NCBI GenBank assembly: GCA_021161495.1
Contig: JAGHAO010000007.1
Location: 1 to 9,471, forward strand
Origin: Caldisericaceae bacterium
GTDB lineage: Bacteria > Caldisericota > Caldisericia > Caldisericales > Caldisericaceae
DNA length: 9,471 bases
Reading direction: 5' to 3'
Program-made: the position numbers and the translations under genes
The notes under the pieces: generated by a model
The model's input: the letters and a program-made list of their open reading frames with translations, nothing else
Told to the model about the DNA's origin: nothing
Database searches by the model: none
Shown: in pieces, positions 5,594 through 9,471 of the stretch
Numbering within the stretch: the first letter of the stretch is position 1
Layout of the letters: each line of letters starts with the position of its first letter

Positions 5594-7235
5594 TCTTGTT
5601 ACCCTCCTCGTTAACATTTTTAATGCTTGCTATATTTCCGTCAAACAGCGTCAAAATTTTCTTTATCTCGTTATTTTCCTTCAATTTTTTGATTTCTTCT
5701 TCATTATCTTCTTTTTCCTTTTCTTCTTCTTGCTTTCCTATGTATCTTACGGAAAATTTCCTTTTAGTTACCGTTTCAATCGCTTTACGCAGAGTGTTGA
5801 TGTTTTCTTCCGTTTTAAGGATATCCACATAGAATTTTTTCTCGGCAATAAGGGAGATAACATCTCCGTTCAATTCAACGGGATGCACCCTTTCCAGTAT
5901 TGCATGGAGCGGTTTATTAACTTTTCGTACCTCTTCGAGGATATTCTTCCACTGTGCCTTTATAAATTCAAACCCTTCGGTGGGAATTTCTTTACTGCTT
6001 TCCGATACTTGCTCCGCCGCTTTTTCAGGAGGTGCTTTACTCGGAGCGGATACACTCTCGGAACCCTCTTCTTTTGCGGGGAGTTTCTTTTCTTTCGGCT
6101 TTTCTTCCCTCTCCGATAAGTGTGTTTCTTCTTCATATTTTTTGCCTAAAGACGAAATATCCATACATTGAAGAGCGGTTAATTCAACGGCAAAAAACGG
6201 GTCCGGAAAGAACCGCATACTATTAGTAAGATCTGCAAACTTCCATGAAATATCGGTAAGCCTTCCGACTGATACGAACTTCGCCTGTTCCCTTAAAAGC
6301 TTTGCCGTTTCTTCGCCTATCTCTTCCTTTACGGAGTCGAAACCTAAAATTTTCAGATTTATAAGTTCTTGTAAATACGAGAGAAATTCGTTAACAAAAA
6401 TTTTACTGTCTTTTCCGCTTTCTTCAATGTTTCTTATAATTCTTATGGCTCTCTGCGCATTTTTTTCAATAATTGCTTTGAGGAATTCGTAAAGAACTTC
6501 CTCTCGAGGCATCCCGAGCAGGGAACGAACATTCTCTTCGGTAATTTCATCAAACATTGTTGCCGCTTGATCCAATAAACTCAATGCATTACGCAACGAA
6601 CCCGTAGAGAAACGCGCAATGAGCATAGCAGCGGCATCCTCGATCTTAAAGTTTTCTTTTTCCGCGACTTCTTTCATCTTCCCGAAGATACCTTTAAGAG
6701 TAATCCTCTTAAAATAAAACCGTTCGCATCTCGAAAGGATCGTTGCAGGGATTTTTTCAGGCTCTGTCGTCGCAAGGATAAAAACGACGTTTTCCGGCGG
6801 TTCTTCAAGTGTTTTAAGCAGAGCGTTGAATGCCTGCATCGTAAGCATATGCGCTTCGTCTATTATGTAAACTTTATACTGTGCAGAAACCGGTGCGTAT
6901 TTCACTTTTTCCTTTAGATCCCTTATTTCGTCGATTCCTCTGTTTGATGCAGCATCGATTTCTATTACGTCAAGGTTTGTTCCGTTTGTTATTGAGAGGC
7001 ACTGTTCGCACTTCATACAGGGATGCGGAGTTGGGCCGTTTTCACAGTTCAGGCCCTTTGCAAAAATTCTTGCAATAGAAGTCTTACCGGTGCCTTTCGG
7101 GCCGGCGAACAGATATGCGTGAGCAATTTTTTTCTGCTTCAGCGCTTCCTGAAGAATTTTAACAACTGTGTCTTGCTCTACTACATCTTCGAAAACCTGG
7201 GGCCTGTATTTTCTATACAACGCAATATATTTCAT
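5580..7235 (-). CDS. dnaX: DNA polymerase III gamma/tau subunit
   Basis: From ATG 7235 the protein has 551 residues. It is the ATPase of the clamp loader that opens the sliding clamp and organises the replisome. Visible are 'LYRKYRPQVFEDVV' (7-20), Walker A GPKGTGKTS (45-53), a zinc module with Cys64, Cys73, Cys76 and Cys79, Walker B DEAH (126-129), 'FNALLKTLEEPPENV' (136-150), sensor-1 'LATTEPEKI', the arginine finger region 'SRCERF' (168-173) and sensor-2 'SLRNALSLLDQ' (213-223). A Lys/Glu/Ser/Pro-rich linker (about 366-420) leads to a C-terminal tau-like domain (about 420-500) and an acidic/basic tail. An in-frame TTG at 7253 would add six residues, but it lies upstream of the -10 box. No ribosome binding site precedes ATG 7235 beyond GGTGAT; the transcript may be leaderless. 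I saw no run of seven or more A in the coding strand to support gamma/tau frameshifting. Confidence 0.97.
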   Translation of the reverse strand: MKYIALYRKYRPQVFEDVVEQDTVVKILQEALKQKKIAHAYLFAGPKGTGKTSIARIFAKGLNCENGPTPHPCMKCEQCLSITNGTNLDVIEIDAASNRGIDEIRDLKEKVKYAPVSAQYKVYIIDEAHMLTMQAFNALLKTLEEPPENVVFILATTEPEKIPATILSRCERFYFKRITLKGIFGKMKEVAEKENFKIEDAAAMLIARFSTGSLRNALSLLDQAATMFDEITEENVRSLLGMPREEVLYEFLKAIIEKNAQRAIRIIRNIEESGKDSKIFVNEFLSYLQELINLKILGFDSVKEEIGEETAKLLREQAKFVSVGRLTDISWKFADLTNSMRFFPDPFFAVELTALQCMDISSLGKKYEEETHLSEREEKPKEKKLPAKEEGSESVSAPSKAPPEKAAEQVSESSKEIPTEGFEFIKAQWKNILEEVRKVNKPLHAILERVHPVELNGDVISLIAEKKFYVDILKTEENINTLRKAIETVTKRKFSVRYIGKQEEEKEKEDNEEEIKKLKENNEIKKILTLFDGNIASIKNVNEEGNKNEKS

Positions 7236-7241
7236 ATCACC

Positions 7242-7269
7242 ATTATAATTCAAACGGAAGAATCTTCAA
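7242..7269 (-). promoter_or_regulatory. Putative promoter of dnaX-ybaB-recR giving a leaderless transcript
   Basis: On the minus strand TTGAAG (7264-7269) and a perfect TATAAT (7242-7247) are separated by 16 bases. Only six bases (GGTGAT) lie between the -10 box and ATG 7235, so the expected transcription start is the A of the start codon. An 11-base palindrome (GAAGA-TCTTC arms, 7257-7267) overlaps the spacer and -35 and could bind a regulator. Confidence 0.5.
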
Positions 7270-7279
7270 AAATTCTTTT

Positions 7280-8416
7280 TCAGTTCGAATTTTCCGATTC
7301 CGAAGGGTTTACGTAAACAACCTGAGTGGGATAGGCAAACTCAATTCCCTCTTTTGAAAATTTTTCCACGAGTTGCAGGTTTATTGCCTGTTGAATATTC
7401 ATATAATGCAAATAATCGCTGTCGTTTACGTAGTAAACCGTTTCAAAATCCAAACTAAAATCTCCGAAATTAATAAAATGGCATCTATCGAACCGTGCCC
7501 CTTCGATCTCCTCTATGATTTCTTTCACAATCTCGGGGATTTTTTTCAATTTTTCGAGGGGAGTTTCGTAAACAACGCCGATCTTAAACACAACCCTTCT
7601 TTCTTTCATTCTCTTATAATTCTGCACTTTTTCGCCCAAAAGGTTCGAATTGGACACGATAATCTGTTCTCCGCTCAAACTTCGAATTCTTGTGGATTTC
7701 AGGCCTATAAATTCGACAGTGCCCGCAAAATCCCCGAACACGATAAAATCCCCTTCCTCGAACGGCTTATCGAATATAATAACAAAGTAATTAAACAGGT
7801 CTTCGAGTATTTTTTGTGCGGCAAGCGCAACGGCAACACCGCTTATGCCGAGCCCGGTTATCAGTGCCGTTACATTAAGCCCGAGATTTGATAGGAGGAG
7901 GACGACTCCGAACGAATAAATAACAACTTTGAGAATTTTGTTCAAACTCTTGAGCGACCTTGCTTTGGGGCCGGAAGTTCCCCTCTTTATATAAAGTTCG
8001 GTAAACCAATCCGTAACCTTTATGAGGATATAAACGACGTAAACGGAAGCGATAACTTTGAAAGATACATTCAAAAGGTTCAGATACTTGGGATTGTTCG
8101 TGATGTATTTTATCTGATAAAGACTTGCATAAACAGTAACAATATACAAAAACGGCACGGATTTTTTAGTTACGAATACAACGAGATCGTCTATTTTCGT
8201 TTTTGTTTTTTGGGCGAAGCCTCCGAATTTTTTCACGATAAATATTTCGATGAGTTTTATTGCCACAACCCCTATGATAAAGATAAGAAGCCCTTTCCAT
8301 ATATCATTCGTGCTTTTCGTGTAAGAATTGTAACCACCGATAAATAATACGGCAAGCAACACACTAACGAAAATAATCCACCTGAGCGTTACTATTTTCA
8401 ATTTCTTCTTATCCAT
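7280..8416 (-). CDS. MscS-family mechanosensitive ion channel
   Basis: The 378-residue inner-membrane protein should open under membrane tension to release solutes during hypo-osmotic shock. Predicted membrane helices lie at about 11-28, 42-61, 86-104, 117-138 and 160-180, and the pore-lining helix spans about 184-212 with the Gly/Ala-rich 'GLGISGVAVALAAQ' typical of MscS TM3. This is followed by the family's beta domain: 'FDKPFEEGDFIVFGDFAGTV', 'STRIRSLSGEQIIVSNSNL' (about 216-260), then an alpha/beta C-terminal domain to about 365. Extra helices ahead of the pore place it with the larger, YnaI/MSL-like members rather than the three-helix E. coli MscS. The start is ATG 8416 with GGAGGTG seven bases upstream. 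It sits 16 bases after the metal transporter gene and is probably in its operon. The exact subfamily and ion preference are not readable. Confidence 0.93.
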   Translation of the reverse strand: MDKKKLKIVTLRWIIFVSVLLAVLFIGGYNSYTKSTNDIWKGLLIFIIGVVAIKLIEIFIVKKFGGFAQKTKTKIDDLVVFVTKKSVPFLYIVTVYASLYQIKYITNNPKYLNLLNVSFKVIASVYVVYILIKVTDWFTELYIKRGTSGPKARSLKSLNKILKVVIYSFGVVLLLSNLGLNVTALITGLGISGVAVALAAQKILEDLFNYFVIIFDKPFEEGDFIVFGDFAGTVEFIGLKSTRIRSLSGEQIIVSNSNLLGEKVQNYKRMKERRVVFKIGVVYETPLEKLKKIPEIVKEIIEEIEGARFDRCHFINFGDFSLDFETVYYVNDSDYLHYMNIQQAINLQLVEKFSKEGIEFAYPTQVVYVNPSESENSN

Positions 8417-8432
8417 TTCTTTTCACCTCCAC

Positions 8433-9308
8433 TTAAACATTTATGTGGAATATGCTTCTTGCAACAGTGCCTATAAGGAAAGAGACTGCGGCGACGGAAC
8501 CCGTAATTAACGCCATTTCAAGAAAAATCTTTCCGAAGGCTTTATCCTGAATGACGGATTCAAAAACAGAAAAGAACAATATTACAAATACTCCCATCGC
8601 CAAGGAGAGCAAGAACGCAAAGTAAAAATTTCTCAGTAGAAAATAAGGGAAAACAAGTAAAAACACGACGATAAGATAGGCAACGAACGTGTAAAAAGAA
8701 GCGCGGACAGGATTTTTAACGTTTTTTTCCGCTTTCTGTGAGAGATATTCGGATGCAGCCATTGAAAGAGATGCGGCGGATCCGGTAATAAGCCCCGCAA
8801 CCCCTATCGTAACGGAATTTCTCAAAGCGAAAGTAAGGCCTGCAAGAGTGCCTGTAATTTCAACAAGTGCATCGTTTAGCCCTAAAACTATGGAACTCAT
8901 ATACCCCAATTTTTCCTCCTCTATCATATTAACGAGTAGGTTTTCATGTTCCGTTTCGTCTTTTGCAATATCGTAAGCGACAGGAAAAGCATCGGAGATC
9001 TCCTTGTATGCCTCTTCCGCACTTTCCTCTCCGTTTTCCATAAGTTTTACGGCAAAAGTAATCCCGAAAATGTAAGAAAGAAAAACATATTTGAAAATTT
9101 TGAATCTGTTTTCCCTGACATCTTTTCCTGTAATTTTCTTCCACAAAATATAATGCTTCATTTCCTCCGCGCCTATACGCCTCAGGATTTCCCTGTTTTT
9201 GCCTTTGGCTCTTTCGGAAAGAATTGAATAAATTTTATGCTCGGTTATTTCGTTTATCTGAAATTTTAAAATTTTTTCGAGCATTTTTTCGTCTGTTTTT
9301 CTTTCCAT
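8433..9308 (-). CDS. VIT1/CCC1-type metal transporter with N-terminal ferritin-like domain
   Basis: The chosen start is ATG 9308 (291 residues), because GGAGGG lies five bases upstream. An in-frame TTG at 9326 would include that site in the coding region. Residues 1-130 form a rubrerythrin/ferritin-like domain with candidate diiron ligands Glu20/Glu23, Glu49-x2-His52 and Glu118-x2-His121. Residues 135-291 form a CCC1/VIT1 domain with about five helices (near 138-162, 167-187, 204-222, 229-250 and 266-286). It includes 'GLNDALVEITGTLAGL' with the conserved Asp146 and 'SLSMAASEYLSQKAEK' with the family's SMA-x-EY pattern. Relatives move Fe(II)/Mn(II) out of the cytosol, and the ferritin-like part is thought to sense, bind or oxidise iron. 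The gene leads a probable two-gene unit with the MscS channel, which suggests an ion-stress role by association only. Metal specificity is uncertain. Confidence 0.88.
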   Translation of the reverse strand: MERKTDEKMLEKILKFQINEITEHKIYSILSERAKGKNREILRRIGAEEMKHYILWKKITGKDVRENRFKIFKYVFLSYIFGITFAVKLMENGEESAEEAYKEISDAFPVAYDIAKDETEHENLLVNMIEEEKLGYMSSIVLGLNDALVEITGTLAGLTFALRNSVTIGVAGLITGSAASLSMAASEYLSQKAEKNVKNPVRASFYTFVAYLIVVFLLVFPYFLLRNFYFAFLLSLAMGVFVILFFSVFESVIQDKAFGKIFLEMALITGSVAAVSFLIGTVARSIFHINV

Positions 9309-9325
9309 ACGGTCCCTCCGTTTCA

Positions 9326-9354
9326 ATTATACGAATAAAACTCTTTTATAAAAA
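9326..9354 (-). promoter_or_regulatory. Putative promoter of the metal transporter-MscS unit
   Basis: On the minus strand a perfect TATAAT (9326-9331) lies 17 bases from a weak -35, TTTTTA (9349-9354). The predicted start near 9319 coincides with the ribosome binding site GGAGGG (9314-9319), so the leader would be only about 11 bases. It stands back to back with the promoter of the plus-strand gene. Confidence 0.45.
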
Positions 9355-9357
9355 CTA

Positions 9358-9386
9358 TTTTCAAAGGAAAAATTTTCTGATATTAT
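9358..9386 (+). promoter_or_regulatory. Putative promoter of the divergent plus-strand gene
   Basis: TTTTCA (9358-9363), a 17-base spacer ending in TGA, and TATTAT (9381-9386) form an extended -10 promoter. Only nine bases separate the -10 box from ATG 9396, so transcription would start about three bases before the ATG. There is no ribosome binding site, hence a nearly leaderless mRNA. Confidence 0.45.
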
Positions 9387-9395
9387 ATTTTTGAA

Positions 9396-9471
9396 ATGAA
9401 AAAAGAAATTCTGAGAACACAAAACGAACTCGAAACGCTGAAAGCTGCGGAGGAATTTACAAGAAAAATTC
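9396..9471 (+). CDS. tsaE: Start of a probable TsaE (tRNA t6A synthesis ATPase), cut by the right edge
   Basis: Twenty-five codons are visible from ATG 9396 and the frame is open to the edge. The residues 'LRTQNELETLKAAEEFTRKI' fit the N-terminus of TsaE, which typically has a T-x-S/N-x-x-E-T pattern followed by a helix before the Walker A loop. TsaE is the P-loop partner of TsaB and TsaD in making N6-threonylcarbamoyladenosine at position 37 of ANN-decoding tRNAs. The Walker A motif that would settle it lies outside the window, so the call rests on a short stretch. It is transcribed divergently from the metal transporter gene. Confidence 0.4.
   Translation, partial: MKKEILRTQNELETLKAAEEFTRKI

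Noticed and set aside
5640..5760. Slippery sequence for programmed frameshifting in dnaX
   Set aside because: Only runs of up to six A occur near the C-terminal tail. That is too late in the gene to make a gamma-like product, and no stimulatory structure is evident.
7373..7891. Plus-strand 172-residue frame inside the MscS gene
   Set aside because: It is the antisense shadow of the conserved MscS beta domain, with no ribosome binding site or domain.

Overview
The window looks like a stretch of a bacterial chromosome of fairly low GC content. Housekeeping genes fill about three quarters of it (2470-9471), and a smaller accessory-looking part lies at 1-1423. The enolase, RecR, YbaB and DnaX proteins are clearly bacterial, and compact gene packing, Lys/Glu-rich proteins and A/T-rich promoters suit a small, possibly thermophilic or deep-branching lineage. 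I cannot name the phylum from sequence alone.

Housekeeping part, all on the minus strand except the last gene. A VIT1/CCC1-type metal transporter with a ferritin-like N-terminal domain (8433-9308) is followed by an MscS-type channel (7280-8416). Next come dnaX (5580-7235), ybaB/ebfC (5273-5593) and recR (4670-5272), the classic replication/repair cluster, with genes overlapping or abutting. A clear extended -10 promoter then starts eno (3294-4583), with a divergent mutM/fpg DNA glycosylase (2470-3288) five bases behind it. At the right edge a divergent plus-strand gene begins at 9396, probably tsaE, and runs out of the window.

Middle part (1424-2469): about 1 kb without a convincing long gene. 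It holds several hairpins, a 39-base palindrome (1936-1974) just ahead of a possible 40-residue ORF with a good ribosome binding site, and a cluster of dispersed-repeat units (1981-2460) of the type whose translation reads like 'CHSERSEES'.

Left part (1-1423), minus strand: a 93-residue membrane protein, a secreted cysteine-rich peptide precursor (best start 970, 89 residues) and the N-terminal 216 residues of a MacB/FtsX-like ABC transporter permease that runs off the left edge. Each has its own plausible promoter. The combination suggests a small secreted-peptide system (peptide, possible immunity or helper protein, transporter), but this is inference from content and order.

A recurring theme is that -10 boxes lie very close to start codons. 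For dnaX and the tsaE-like gene the predicted transcription start falls at or within about three bases of the ATG, and there is no Shine-Dalgarno sequence, so leaderless mRNAs are likely there. Other genes have strong GGAGG sites directly after the predicted transcript start.
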